Below, piece after piece: positions 52,594-61,788 of a stretch of DNA of 64,000 nt. The first letter of the stretch is position 1. The number at the start of each line of letters is the position of its first letter. Source of the stretch: Streptomyces aurantiacus (GTDB lineage Bacteria; Actinomycetota; Actinomycetes; Streptomycetales; Streptomycetaceae). The notes beneath the pieces are model-generated. The model did no database searches. It had not been told where the DNA came from and was given only the letters and a program-made list of their open reading frames with translations. Location of the stretch: positions 6,386,001 through 6,450,000 of the forward strand of contig NZ_CP114283.1 of NCBI RefSeq assembly GCF_027107535.1. Direction: 5' to 3'. A program made the translations under genes and the position numbers.

Positions 52594-54090
52594 CTACCAC
52601 TTGCCGGGCGCGTAGTCCTTCAGGAAGACCCCGTACAGGTCCTCGCCCTGCTGACCGCGCACGATCGGGTCGTACACGCGGGCCGCTCCGTCGATGAGGT
52701 CGAGCGGCGCGTGGAAGCCCGCGTCCGCCAGCCGCATCTTGTCCGGGTGGGGCCGCTCGTCGGTGATCCAGCCGGTGTCGACGGCGGTCATCAGGATGCG
52801 GTCCTTCTCGAACATCTCCTGGGCGCTGGTGCGCGTGAGCATGTTGAGCGCGGCCTTGGCCATGTTGGTGTGCGGGTGGCCCGCACCCTTGTAGCCGCGG
52901 TTGAAGACGCCCTCCATGGCGGAGACGTTCACGATGTACGTGCGGTCGGCGTCGGCGGCGGCCATCGTCGCGCGCAGCCTGCTGATGAGGATGAACGGCG
53001 CGGTGGAGTTGCAGAGCTGGACCTCAAGGAGCTCGATGGGCGTGACCTCCTCGACGGCCTGGATCCAGCTGTTGGTGTCGTGCAGGTCGGGCACGAGGCC
53101 GCCCGCGTCGATGGCGGTGCCGGCGGCGATCCGCTCCAGGGAGGCGGAACCGGAGACGAGCGCGAGACCGGTGACGTCCTGTGCGGACAGTGCGCCGCTG
53201 CCCGCGACCGGCAGCGCGGAGACGGCGCCGGAGCCGAAGGTGCCGATGATCTCGGCGGGCGGCAGCTCACCGGCGGGCAGCGGACCGGATTCGGCGGCGA
53301 GCAGCTCGCTGTAGGCCCCCGGGGAGCGGCGTACGGTCTGCGCGGCGTTGTTGATCAGGATGTCGAGCGGGCCCTCGGCGGCGACCGAGTCGGCGAGCGC
53401 GACGACCTGGGCCGGGTCGCGCAGGTCGATGCCGACGATCTTCAGCCGGCCGATCCACTCGTCGCTGTCGGGCATGGCCTTGAAGCGGCGGATGGCGTCG
53501 TTCGGGAAGCGCGTGGTGATCGTGGTGTGCGCGCCGTCCCGCAGCAGCCTGAGGGCGATGTACATGCCGATCTTGGCGCGGCCGCCGGTGAGCAGGGCGC
53601 GCTTGCCGGTGAGGTCGGTGCGGGCGTCACGGCGGGCCCGGTTCTCGGCGGCGCACTTCTGGCAGAGCTGGTGGTAGAAGAAGTCGACCTCGACGTAGCG
53701 GGTCTTGCAGGTGTAGCAGGAGCGGGGGCGCTGGAGTATCCCCGCGATCTCGCCGGCCTCGGTCACCGACGACGGCAGGACGCCCTCGGTCTCGTCGTCG
53801 ATGCGCTGGGCGGAGCCGGTGGCCGTGGCCTCGGTGACCGCCTTGTCGTGGGCGGTCTTGGCGGCCCTGCGCTCCTGGCGACGGCGCTGCTTGACCGAGC
53901 GGTAGATGCCCGCGGTGGCGCGGCGGACGGCCACGGCGTCGGGGTGGTCGATGTCGATCTTCTCGAGTTCGTCGAGCACGCCGAGGCACACGGCCAGCCG
54001 CTCGGGGTCGATACCGGGACCGTACGAGCCGTCCGGAGCCTCTGCCGTGTCCACGGCGGGGGCCGCCTGGCTGTCCTGTGTCACCGTCAT
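52594..54090 (-). CDS. Zinc-ribbon-containing SDR-type oxidoreductase
   Basis: A 498-residue protein in two parts. The first 155 residues hold a charged helix (RSVKQRRRQERRAAKTAHDKA) and a four-cysteine zinc ribbon, CYTC and CQKC (Cys125, 128, 143, 146). A Rossmann domain begins at about 160 with TGGRAKIG (168-175) and NNAAQ in strand 4. Near residue 415 the sequence TNMAK occupies the YxxxK position, so the catalytic Tyr is Thr. A long insert of about 80 residues sits after the NNAA strand. Function is not known to me; the ribbon may mediate RNA, DNA or protein contact. ATG 54090. Confidence 0.8.
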   Translation of the reverse strand: MTVTQDSQAAPAVDTAEAPDGSYGPGIDPERLAVCLGVLDELEKIDIDHPDAVAVRRATAGIYRSVKQRRRQERRAAKTAHDKAVTEATATGSAQRIDDETEGVLPSSVTEAGEIAGILQRPRSCYTCKTRYVEVDFFYHQLCQKCAAENRARRDARTDLTGKRALLTGGRAKIGMYIALRLLRDGAHTTITTRFPNDAIRRFKAMPDSDEWIGRLKIVGIDLRDPAQVVALADSVAAEGPLDILINNAAQTVRRSPGAYSELLAAESGPLPAGELPPAEIIGTFGSGAVSALPVAGSGALSAQDVTGLALVSGSASLERIAAGTAIDAGGLVPDLHDTNSWIQAVEEVTPIELLEVQLCNSTAPFILISRLRATMAAADADRTYIVNVSAMEGVFNRGYKGAGHPHTNMAKAALNMLTRTSAQEMFEKDRILMTAVDTGWITDERPHPDKMRLADAGFHAPLDLIDGAARVYDPIVRGQQGEDLYGVFLKDYAPGKW

Positions 54091-54249
54091 CGCCGTTGCC
54101 GTTCCTCGGGTCTGTGCGCCGCGCTCGAACCGCGCTCGCTTTCGAAGGCGGAATTTTACGGAGTGCGGGGCAAAGGCACCAAACCCGCGATGATCACCGG
54201 TCTCCCGCGGGCCCGGGCGGGGCGGTCCGCCGGGCCCGCGGGGAGGGGT

Positions 54250-55611
54250 TCAGGCTGCACAGGCGGCGCCCAGTTCCGCCACCTCGGCGGTCAGCGACCT
54301 GGCCAGCAGGTCGAGGTCCGGGACCGCCTTCGCGTCGGCGACGAGCCCGTAGTGGACCCGTCCGCGGTACGTCGACACCGCGACCGCGAGGGCCTGGCCC
54401 CGGGCCAGCGGGGCGAGCGGGTACACCTCGGTCAGCGGGCAGCCGCCGAGCTTCATGCCGATGCCGGGCAGCGGCACGCTGGTGACCAGGATGTCGAAGA
54501 GCAGCCTGGCCGCCTGGCCCACGACGGGCCCGCCGAGCCGGTGGCCGAGCGCCGGGACGTGGTCGGCGAGCAGGGCGACGGCGCCCGCGCCCCGGTGGGG
54601 TCCCGCGTCCTTGTTGCGGTCCATGGCCGTGCGCACGGCGGTGAGGCGTGACAGCGGGTCCGGATCGTCGACGGGAAGCCGTACCAGGTATCCGGAGAGC
54701 CGGTTGCCCTGCGGGTGGGCGGTGCGCGGGCGGCGTCGCGAGACGGGGATCAGGGCCCGGGGGGTCACCCCTTCGCTGCCGTCGCCGCGCTCGTCCAGCC
54801 AGCGGCGCAGGGCGCCCGCGACGACGGCGATGAGGACGTCGTTGACGGTGCCGCCCACGCTCTTGCGGATCATGTGGATCTCGTCGAGTTCCAGAGCGAC
54901 GCCCGCGACGTTGCGAGTGCCGGTGGGCTCGGAGACCAGGGCCGGGGAGGACCGTACGCCCAAGGTGGCGCGGGCGACGGACGTGCCGATGTCGAGCGCC
55001 CGGCCGACGTCGGAGAGTGTGCCGCGGACGAGCTCGGGGAGCTTCGTCAGGTCGGGGAGGAGGCCGCGGGCGGGTGCCTCGGGACGCGGACGGGGTGCCG
55101 GCATCTCCACGGGGTCGAGAACCGCGGCCGCGAGCGTCAGGGCCCGCAGTCCGTCGGCCAGGGCGTGGTGGAACTTGAAGAGCACGGCGAAGGAGGTCCC
55201 CTCCGTGCCGGGCACGACGTGTACCTCCCACGGGGGCCTGTCCCGCTCCAGGGGCCGCTGCATGATCGCACCGGCGGCGGCGTGGAAGTCCGCGGCGGGG
55301 GCGTGCAGACGGACGTGGTCGAGCGGCTCGAAGTCCGGGGCCGCCTCCCGGGCGGCGCCACCGAAGGCGAGCGGCCGGAGCAGGCCGAAGGCCGGTGACC
55401 GGCTGGGGTCCAGCGGCCGCCAGATGTCGCGGATCCGCATGCGCAGGCCCGGGACGCCGGCCGCGCGGGCCGCGAGCAGATCGGCCGCGTGCCGGGCGGC
55501 GGCGGGCGAGGTGGCCGTGAAGATCCCGAGTGCCCCGAGGTGCATGGGGTGCTCGGGGGACTCGATGTTCCAGAACGCCAGGTCGAGAGGTGCGAGAAGG
55601 TCAGAGGTCAA
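54250..55611 (-). CDS. Wax ester synthase / diacylglycerol acyltransferase (WS/DGAT)
   Basis: About 453 residues. This bifunctional acyltransferase family makes triacylglycerol storage lipid from acyl-CoA and diacylglycerol. The active-site motif HHxxxDG is present as FHHALADG, the N-terminal PLDLAFWNIESPEHPMHLGAL is the family hallmark, and KSVGGTVNDVLIAVVAGALRR is conserved. Start choice is uncertain: TTG 55611 gives a family-typical N-terminus, while the frame stays open to a TTG at 55704. S. coelicolor SCO0958, which I recall as its TAG synthase, is the likely orthologue by context. Confidence 0.88.
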   Translation of the reverse strand: MTSDLLAPLDLAFWNIESPEHPMHLGALGIFTATSPAAARHAADLLAARAAGVPGLRMRIRDIWRPLDPSRSPAFGLLRPLAFGGAAREAAPDFEPLDHVRLHAPAADFHAAAGAIMQRPLERDRPPWEVHVVPGTEGTSFAVLFKFHHALADGLRALTLAAAVLDPVEMPAPRPRPEAPARGLLPDLTKLPELVRGTLSDVGRALDIGTSVARATLGVRSSPALVSEPTGTRNVAGVALELDEIHMIRKSVGGTVNDVLIAVVAGALRRWLDERGDGSEGVTPRALIPVSRRRPRTAHPQGNRLSGYLVRLPVDDPDPLSRLTAVRTAMDRNKDAGPHRGAGAVALLADHVPALGHRLGGPVVGQAARLLFDILVTSVPLPGIGMKLGGCPLTEVYPLAPLARGQALAVAVSTYRGRVHYGLVADAKAVPDLDLLARSLTAEVAELGAACAA

Positions 55612-55712
55612 GGATTTGGCTCTCGCGTCGGCGGCGGGTGAGTCAGCAGTCAATCCCGGGCAGCGATTACGGTCAAGTACGATCGAGTTACCCACAGTTA
55701 ACAACAGATTAA

Positions 55713-55740
55713 GTCCCGCTCCTTGTGGGAGGAGCGGGAC
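55713..55740 (-). terminator. Terminator of the GH92 gene
   Basis: A perfect 11-bp stem (55713-55723 with 55730-55740) and 6-base loop; leftward transcription then meets TTAATCTGTTG. It lies about 70 bp beyond the GH92 stop. Confidence 0.7.
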
Positions 55741-55810
55741 GCGTGTGGCCCACGAGGCTTCTTGGAGTGGGCGACATCACGCCGGAGCGGGTGTCGCCCG
55801 GCCCCGTCGA

Positions 55811-58180
55811 TCACTTCAGGGCAGGTGGCGCCGCGTCCGCGGCCGTACCCCAGCCGGACGGCTCCGCGCCCACCGTGAAGGCCAGCTCCCGGATGCCCCG
55901 AAGCGCACCGGTCGTCAGGTACGTACGGTCGAGGGCGGCGCCGTCGCCGCGCACCGACCGGATGTAGCGGGAGGTGTCCGAGGTGCCGGGAGCCGTCACG
56001 GTCAGCCTGCCCAGCGGGTGGTAGCGGCGGTCGAGCACGAGGTCGGTCCGTTCGAAGACCGGCGTGGACAGGCCCCAGGTGTCGGATCCGGGCTGCACCG
56101 GGAAGATCCCGATCGACGACAGGACGTGCCACGCCGACATGGTCCCCAGGTCGTCGTTACCGGTCATGCCCGTGGGCGTGTCGGTGAAGAGCGTCAGCGC
56201 GGCGTGCACCACGTCGGTGGTCTTCCACGGCTGCCCGGTCGAGAGATACGTGTACGGGGCGATGAGGTCGGGTTCGTTCTGCGGGTTGTAGGTGGCCGCG
56301 TTGTAGTAGGCGTACGGTCCGTTGACCCACACCTCGCGGGCGGTGCGCCCGGGGTCCTTCAGGAGGCGCTCGTACCCGAAGAACGCGTCGAGCCGGTCGT
56401 TCGCCGCCTTCCGGCCGCCGATCAGGCCGATCATTCCGGGCAGGTCCTGCGGGACGAGCCACTGGTACTGCCAGGACGTGCCCTCGTGGAATCCCGTGCT
56501 CCTCGCCGGGTCGGCCGCACCGGTGAAGGCGCCCGAGGCGTCCCGCGCCCGGAAGAAGCCGGTCGAGGGGTCGAAGACCCGGCGGTAGTTCTGGGCACGG
56601 GCGGCGTACCGCGCGGCGTCGGCCTCGTGGCCGAGCTCCCTCGCCATCTGGGCGAGCATCGCGTCGGACAGGGCGTACTCCAGCGTCGCCGACGCCCCGT
56701 GGTCGTAGTCGGAGTCGCCGGGCTTGGCGTGCGGGCGTCCCTTGACCGTGGGTACGAAGCCGCCGGCGACGTACTCCGCGTTCGCCTCGCGTCCCACCGC
56801 GGGCGAGTCGGCGGGCGGCACGCCGTCGGCGTTCCTCCTGAGCGCGCGGTAGGCCCGCTCCTCGTGCCCCTCCAGCAGCCCTTGCTGGTACGCGTTGGTG
56901 AGGAACGGGGTGACCGGGTCGCCGGTCATGATGTTCGTCTCGACCGTCCCGTAGCCCCACTTGGGCAGCCAGCCGCCCTCCTCCCCGACCGTGAGGACGG
57001 AGAGCGCCATGTCACGCGACTCGCGCGGCGCGAGCAGGGCGAGGAGCTGCGCCTGGGTGCGGTAGGTGTCCCAGAGCGACCAGTTCTGGTAGTAGGTGAA
57101 GCCCTTCGCGCGGTGGACCTTGCGATCCCATCCCGTGTAGCGGCCGTCGGCGTCGTTGCCGAGGTTGGGGGCGAGGAAGGAACGGTAGAGCGACGAGTAG
57201 AAGGTGCGGCGGAGCGTGGTGTCGCCGCCCTGTACGCGTACGTCGTCGAGCCGGTCCTCCCACGCCCGCCGGGCCCCGTCCCGGACGCCGTCGAAGGAAC
57301 GGCCGCCCTCGGAGCGGAGGTTGACGGCGGCGCCGCGCGCGTCGACGTACGACAGCGCGGTGGTCGCCTCGACCGTGCGGTCCTTCGTGGTGTCGAAGCG
57401 GACGTAGGCGCCGCCGCGCCCCGGGCCCGCCGAGCGCGTGGAGCCCGCGGTGACGGTGTCGCCCCGCCAGGTGCCGGACGTCGTGAACGGCCGGTCGAAA
57501 CGGGTGAGCGTGTAGACGGTGTACGGCCTGGTGGCCTGGCAGAAGCCGCTGCCGGTGATCGCGGTGCGTACGGTGCGGTCGTCCAGGATCTCCACCTTCG
57601 TGGAGACCGTCCGGTGCAGCGCCTGCCCCGCGTTCAGCAGGACGTTCGCCTTGTCGGTGGCCGGGAAGGTGTAGCGCTGCACACCGGTGCGGCCGGTCGC
57701 GGTCAGCTCGGCGTCGATGACGGACGCGTCGCCGCCGGTGCCGCTCCGCAGGCCGACCCGGTAGTAGCCGGGGCTCGCCTTCTCCGTGGCGTGGTCGAAC
57801 CGGGCGGCGTACTTCGCGTGGTCGGTCAGCGTGACCTCGCCCGTCGTGGGCAGGACGGGCAGGTCGCCGCCGAGGCGGCAGCCGACGCCGGAGAGATGGA
57901 CGAGGGAGAAGCCCCGGACGCGGTCGTCGGAGTAGTCGTAGCCGGTGTTGTGGCCCGTGTCCGGGGAGAACTGCACCATGCCGAACGGCACGGCGGCGCC
58001 CGGGAAGGTGTTGCCCTCCCGCTCGGAGCCGATGAACGGGTTGACCAGATCGGTGAGCCGGTCCTCGCCCGGCTCGGATGCCCGGACGGCGGGAGCGCCG
58101 AGCGCGCCGCCCAGCCCGAGCAGGGCGGCGACGGTCACCGCCGTCGCCGTACGCAGGCACGGGCGTCCGGTCCATCTCAT
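55811..58180 (-). CDS. Secreted alpha-mannosidase, glycoside hydrolase family 92
   Basis: A 789-residue exported calcium-dependent exo-alpha-mannosidase. A signal peptide (TATAVTVAALLGLGGALG) ends near VRA-SEP. Family features are the N-domain start LVNPFIGSEREGNTFPGAAVPFGMVQFSPDTG, the FHEGTSWQYQW region and the catalytic GNDDLGTMSAWHVLSSIGIFPV. GH92 enzymes trim alpha-1,2 or other mannose branches of N-glycans, so it complements the glycan locus although about 9 kb away from it. ATG 58180 has GGAGG eight bases upstream; longer in-frame starts are not supported. Confidence 0.92.
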   Translation of the reverse strand: MRWTGRPCLRTATAVTVAALLGLGGALGAPAVRASEPGEDRLTDLVNPFIGSEREGNTFPGAAVPFGMVQFSPDTGHNTGYDYSDDRVRGFSLVHLSGVGCRLGGDLPVLPTTGEVTLTDHAKYAARFDHATEKASPGYYRVGLRSGTGGDASVIDAELTATGRTGVQRYTFPATDKANVLLNAGQALHRTVSTKVEILDDRTVRTAITGSGFCQATRPYTVYTLTRFDRPFTTSGTWRGDTVTAGSTRSAGPGRGGAYVRFDTTKDRTVEATTALSYVDARGAAVNLRSEGGRSFDGVRDGARRAWEDRLDDVRVQGGDTTLRRTFYSSLYRSFLAPNLGNDADGRYTGWDRKVHRAKGFTYYQNWSLWDTYRTQAQLLALLAPRESRDMALSVLTVGEEGGWLPKWGYGTVETNIMTGDPVTPFLTNAYQQGLLEGHEERAYRALRRNADGVPPADSPAVGREANAEYVAGGFVPTVKGRPHAKPGDSDYDHGASATLEYALSDAMLAQMARELGHEADAARYAARAQNYRRVFDPSTGFFRARDASGAFTGAADPARSTGFHEGTSWQYQWLVPQDLPGMIGLIGGRKAANDRLDAFFGYERLLKDPGRTAREVWVNGPYAYYNAATYNPQNEPDLIAPYTYLSTGQPWKTTDVVHAALTLFTDTPTGMTGNDDLGTMSAWHVLSSIGIFPVQPGSDTWGLSTPVFERTDLVLDRRYHPLGRLTVTAPGTSDTSRYIRSVRGDGAALDRTYLTTGALRGIRELAFTVGAEPSGWGTAADAAPPALK

Positions 58181-58316
58181 ACGGATGTCCTCCATCGTGT
58201 CGGGCTGGATCGCCTGACGGTCGTACGCCATGAGACCGCTCGGTTCGCCCGACACACCGGACATCCGCGGGTGGGCCGCGCCGCTGCCACCCCGGCAGCC
58301 CAACGCGCCCCGGCCG

Positions 58317-59537
58317 CTACGACACGTGCTGGCCCTTCCCGAGGGCGATCACACCGTCCTTGGACACCGTGTAGAGCTCCTGGTCCCGCTCCGGATTGAC
58401 GCCGATGGTCGCACCCGGCGGCACCTGCACGTTCTTGTCGAGGACCGCGCCGCGCACCACCGCGCCCCGGCCTATGTGCACGTTGTCGTGGAGGACGGAC
58501 CCCTGGACGACGGCTCCCGGGTCGACGACGACGCCCGGGGAGAGAACCGAGCGGGTGACCTGGCCCCGGATCAGACAGCCCGCACTGATGATCGACTCGC
58601 TGGCCATGCCGCCCGCGTTGAACCGGGCGGGCGACAGCTGGCCGGAGCTGGTGTAGATGGGCCAGCTGCGGTTGAAGAGGTTGAAGGCGGGCCGCTCGGC
58701 GATCAGGTCCATATGGGCGTCGTAGTAGGCGTCGAGGGTGCCCACGTCACGCCAGTAGCCCTGGTCGCGGGTGGTCTCGCCGGGCACGTGGTTGTCGCTG
58801 AAGTCGTAGAGCCGGGCCTCGCCCCGGTCGGTCAGCTGGGGCAGGATCGACCCGCCCATGTCGTGCACCGAGTTCGCGTCCTCGGCGTCCCGCTGGAGGG
58901 CCTCTATCAGGGCCTTGGTGGTGAAGATGTAGTTGCCCATCGAGGCGAAGACGCACTCGGGGTCGTCGTGCAGGCCGGGCGGATCCGCGGGCTTCTCCAG
59001 GAAGCGCTCCACCGTCTGCCCGTCCGTACCTGGCGTGATCACGCCGAAGGACGACGACTCGGCCCGCGGCACACGGATGCCGGCCACGGTCACCCCCGCG
59101 CCGCTGTCGATGTGCTGGGCGAGCATCTGCCGCGGGTCCATGCGGTAGACGTGGTCGGCGCCGAACACCGCGACGTACTCGGGCTGCTCGTCGTACACGA
59201 GGTTCAGGGACTGCAGGATCGCGTCGGCGCTGCCCAGGTACCAGCGCGGGCCGAGCCGCTGCTGGGCCGGGACCGGCGTCACGTAGTTGCCGAGCAGGCT
59301 GGACATCCGCCAGGTCGTGGTGACGTGCCGGTCGAGCGAGTGCGACTTGTACTGCGTCAGTACGCAGATGCGCAGGATGTCCGCGTTGACGAGGTTGGAC
59401 AGGACGAAGTCGACGAGGCGGTACGTGCCGCCGAACGTGACCGCTGGTTTGGCCCGGTCCGCGGTGAGGGGCATCAGGCGCTTGCCCTCTCCGCCCGCCA
59501 GCACGATCCCGAGCACCGAAGGCCCACCACGACGCAT
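58317..59537 (-). CDS. glgC: Glucose-1-phosphate adenylyltransferase
   Basis: A 406-residue ADP-glucose pyrophosphorylase, the committed step of glycogen synthesis. The nucleotide-binding [16 protein letters not shown] is near residue 10, followed by [20 protein letters not shown], and the catalytic Asp is in [10 protein letters not shown]. The C-terminal part is a left-handed beta helix with hexapeptide repeats. ATG 59537 has GAGGGGAG five bases upstream. It lies 81 bp after glgA on the same strand with a hairpin between them. Confidence 0.93.
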   Translation of the reverse strand: MRRGGPSVLGIVLAGGEGKRLMPLTADRAKPAVTFGGTYRLVDFVLSNLVNADILRICVLTQYKSHSLDRHVTTTWRMSSLLGNYVTPVPAQQRLGPRWYLGSADAILQSLNLVYDEQPEYVAVFGADHVYRMDPRQMLAQHIDSGAGVTVAGIRVPRAESSSFGVITPGTDGQTVERFLEKPADPPGLHDDPECVFASMGNYIFTTKALIEALQRDAEDANSVHDMGGSILPQLTDRGEARLYDFSDNHVPGETTRDQGYWRDVGTLDAYYDAHMDLIAERPAFNLFNRSWPIYTSSGQLSPARFNAGGMASESIISAGCLIRGQVTRSVLSPGVVVDPGAVVQGSVLHDNVHIGRGAVVRGAVLDKNVQVPPGATIGVNPERDQELYTVSKDGVIALGKGQHVS

Positions 59538-59573
59538 GGCCGCTCCCCTCACCCTTAAGTGACCCATGCCTGC

Positions 59574-59605
59574 CCCCGAGCAGGACGTACTACGCCTGTT
59601 CGGGG
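59574..59605 (-). terminator. Hairpin between glgA and glgC
   Basis: An 11-bp stem with one G-U pair (59574-59584 with 59595-59605) in the leader of glgC. It may attenuate readthrough from glgA. Confidence 0.5.
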
Positions 59606-59618
59606 AACTCCCCTCGCA

Positions 59619-60770
59619 CTACCCCTGCTTGAGGATCTCCTCGTAGAGCCGGACCGTCCGCCGGGCGACCGCGTCCCAGCCGAACTCGTCCACCGCGCGC
59701 ACCCGCCCGGCCTCGCCCATGTCCCGCGCCGCCGCCGGATCGCCGAGAACCGAGTCCAGCGCTCGCGTGAGCCCTGCCTCGAAGTCGTCGTCCACGGGCA
59801 CGAGTACCCCCGTTCGGCCGTCGTCCACCACCTCGGGGATACCGCCCACGGCCGAGGCCACGACGGGCGTTCCGCACGCCATCGCCTCCAGGTTGACGAT
59901 GCCGAGGGGCTCGTACACCGAGGGGCACACGAAGACCGCGGCGTGGGTGAGGAGTTGGATCACCTCGGGGCGGGGCAGCATCTGCGGGATCCAGTGCACT
60001 CCCTCGCGGACGCGGCTGAGCTCCTCGAACAGGACACGGAACTCCTGGTCGATCTCCGGGGTGTCCGGCGCGCCCGCGCAGAGCACGACCTGCGCGGCGG
60101 GATCGATGTCGCGCACCGCGCGCAGCAGGTGGGGCACGCCCTTCTGCCGGGTGATGCGGCCCACGAACAGCACGTAGGGACGGGAGGTGTCGAGGCCGAG
60201 CCGGTCCAGGACGTCCGTGCCGTGGTCGGGCCGGTAGAGGCCGGTGTCGATGCCGTTGTGCACGATGTGCACCTTCGCCGGGTCCAGGGTCGGATAGCAG
60301 CCGAGGATGTCCTCGCGCATGGCCCCGGAGACGGCGATCACTCCGTCGGCCGCCTCGATCGCGGTGCGCTCGGCCCAGCTGGAGAGGGCGTAACCACCAC
60401 CCAGCTGCTCGGCCTTCCAGGGGCGCAGCGGCTCCAGGGAGTGGGCGGTCATGACGTGCGGGATGCCGTGCAGCAGCTTCGCGAAGTGGCCTGCGAGGTT
60501 CGCGTACCAGGTGTGCGAGTGGACGAGTTCGCGGCCTTCGAGGGCCGAGGCCATGGAGAGGTCCACGGAGAAGGTGCGCAACGCGTCGTTGGCACCGTCG
60601 AGCGCGGGCCAGGGCCGGTGCCGGACCACCCCGCCCGTGGCGCCCTCGCCCCAGCAGTGCACGTCCAGGTCGGTGAGGGGTCTCAACTCCCGGGCGAGGA
60701 ACTCGACGTGGACCCCCGCTCCGCCGTACACGTCCGGCGGGTACTCCCGGGTCAGTAGTCCCACTCGCAC
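59619..60770 (-). CDS. glgA: Glycogen synthase, actinobacterial GT4 type
   Basis: A 383-residue glycosyltransferase of the short actinobacterial class. The donor-loop start is REYPPDVYGGAGVHVEFLARELR, and the GT-B C-domain has the E-x7-E motif in EPLGIVNLEA. Mycobacterial relatives act with GlgC as the maltose-1-phosphate synthase GlgM, so a role in alpha-glucan synthesis with ADP-glucose is secure but the exact acceptor is not. GTG 60770 has AGGGGG six bases upstream; a TTG two codons earlier is possible. It is expressed leftward with glgC. Confidence 0.9.
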   Translation of the reverse strand: MRVGLLTREYPPDVYGGAGVHVEFLARELRPLTDLDVHCWGEGATGGVVRHRPWPALDGANDALRTFSVDLSMASALEGRELVHSHTWYANLAGHFAKLLHGIPHVMTAHSLEPLRPWKAEQLGGGYALSSWAERTAIEAADGVIAVSGAMREDILGCYPTLDPAKVHIVHNGIDTGLYRPDHGTDVLDRLGLDTSRPYVLFVGRITRQKGVPHLLRAVRDIDPAAQVVLCAGAPDTPEIDQEFRVLFEELSRVREGVHWIPQMLPRPEVIQLLTHAAVFVCPSVYEPLGIVNLEAMACGTPVVASAVGGIPEVVDDGRTGVLVPVDDDFEAGLTRALDSVLGDPAAARDMGEAGRVRAVDEFGWDAVARRTVRLYEEILKQG

Positions 60771-60807
60771 CCGCAACCCCCTGTCTCAACGGCTGATGCC
60801 CACATGG

Positions 60808-61566
60808 TCACCCAGATGTGGCGGTGGGGGAAGAGCGCGGCGCCCGCGTGAAGCAGCAGTCGCCGCACACTCCGCCGCCGGGGACCCGGTAGTAGAGGCA
60901 GCAACTGCGCCGGCGGAACGCCGTGCCGGTCAGGGTTCCGGTGTCCCGCAGGTCCGGGTGGTCGAGGAGTTCGGCGACGAGTGCGCGGGAGCGCTCGCCC
61001 ACGTCCGTGCGGCCGTGGGCGCGGGCCCACGCGTCCAGCTGGCGCGCGGCGCCGGCGAGCGCCGAGGCCGCGTTGCCCCACAGCAGCCCCGCGGCGACCG
61101 GGTGCCGGGCCCGCAGCGCCGCCGCGAGGGGTTCCAGGTGGCCGTGGTGCACGAGGCGGCGGACCGTCGCCGCGTCACCGGGCAGCGCGCGCACCTGCGA
61201 CAGCCACAGGTCGTCGGGCGCGCTGCCGTCCGCGTCCCAGTGCAGCAGGCGCGGGTCGAGGTCCGGCACCTGCCCGTAGAGCGCTGCCGCGCCCAGGGCC
61301 ACCGACCACAGCCGGGCGGCGAGTCCCTGCTGCGCCACGGAGACCCCGATGCGCGTCTCGGGCGCACCCAGCAGCCTCACGACCTTGCCGACACGGAAGG
61401 TGAGCGGATCCGGCCCGGCGGTGACGTCTCGTGCCGCGTAGGCGTCCGCGAGCGTGGGCAGCGGCGGGCCCTCGGGGCGTGATCCCGTGCGCAGGGCGAA
61501 GAAACCTTCGAGGGAGGCGAGCCGAATGAGGTCCGAATCGAGGTTCACGAAGACCAAGTACACCAA
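60808..61566 (-). CDS. (2Fe-2S)-binding protein, FhuF-like
   Basis: A protein of up to 252 residues ending in a cysteine cluster, RRRSCCLYYRVPGGGVCGDCCF, typical of FhuF C-terminal 2Fe-2S domains that reduce ferric siderophores. The central SVAQQGLAARLWSVALGAAALYG also fits FhuF. The start is uncertain: GTG 61566 or GTG 61548, neither with a good ribosome site. It lies 37 bp upstream of glgA on the same strand, which may be incidental. No siderophore genes are nearby. Confidence 0.78.
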   Translation of the reverse strand: MVYLVFVNLDSDLIRLASLEGFFALRTGSRPEGPPLPTLADAYAARDVTAGPDPLTFRVGKVVRLLGAPETRIGVSVAQQGLAARLWSVALGAAALYGQVPDLDPRLLHWDADGSAPDDLWLSQVRALPGDAATVRRLVHHGHLEPLAAALRARHPVAAGLLWGNAASALAGAARQLDAWARAHGRTDVGERSRALVAELLDHPDLRDTGTLTGTAFRRRSCCLYYRVPGGGVCGDCCFTRAPRSSPTATSG

Positions 61567-61788
61567 GGGGGCATAACGGCGCCCTGAGGCGGGTTGTAGT
61601 CGGTGTCACCCCACCTGGGGAGGACAGGGGCCCGGACGTACTCCATCGGCAGTAGGACCCAATGACTGCTTTGGGACGACGACACGGGACCTTTCACAAG
61701 GGATCGTATTGACCATGGAAGCCGACCGATCGCCGCACCGGACGCTTCGCTCGCCGGAGCGGGTCCGCCACACGCTGAGGAGCGACAC

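Noticed and set aside
54455..58399. A 1314-codon plus-strand frame opposite WS/DGAT and GH92
   Set aside because: It spans two unrelated minus-strand genes and their intergenic terminator, so it is a base-composition artefact.
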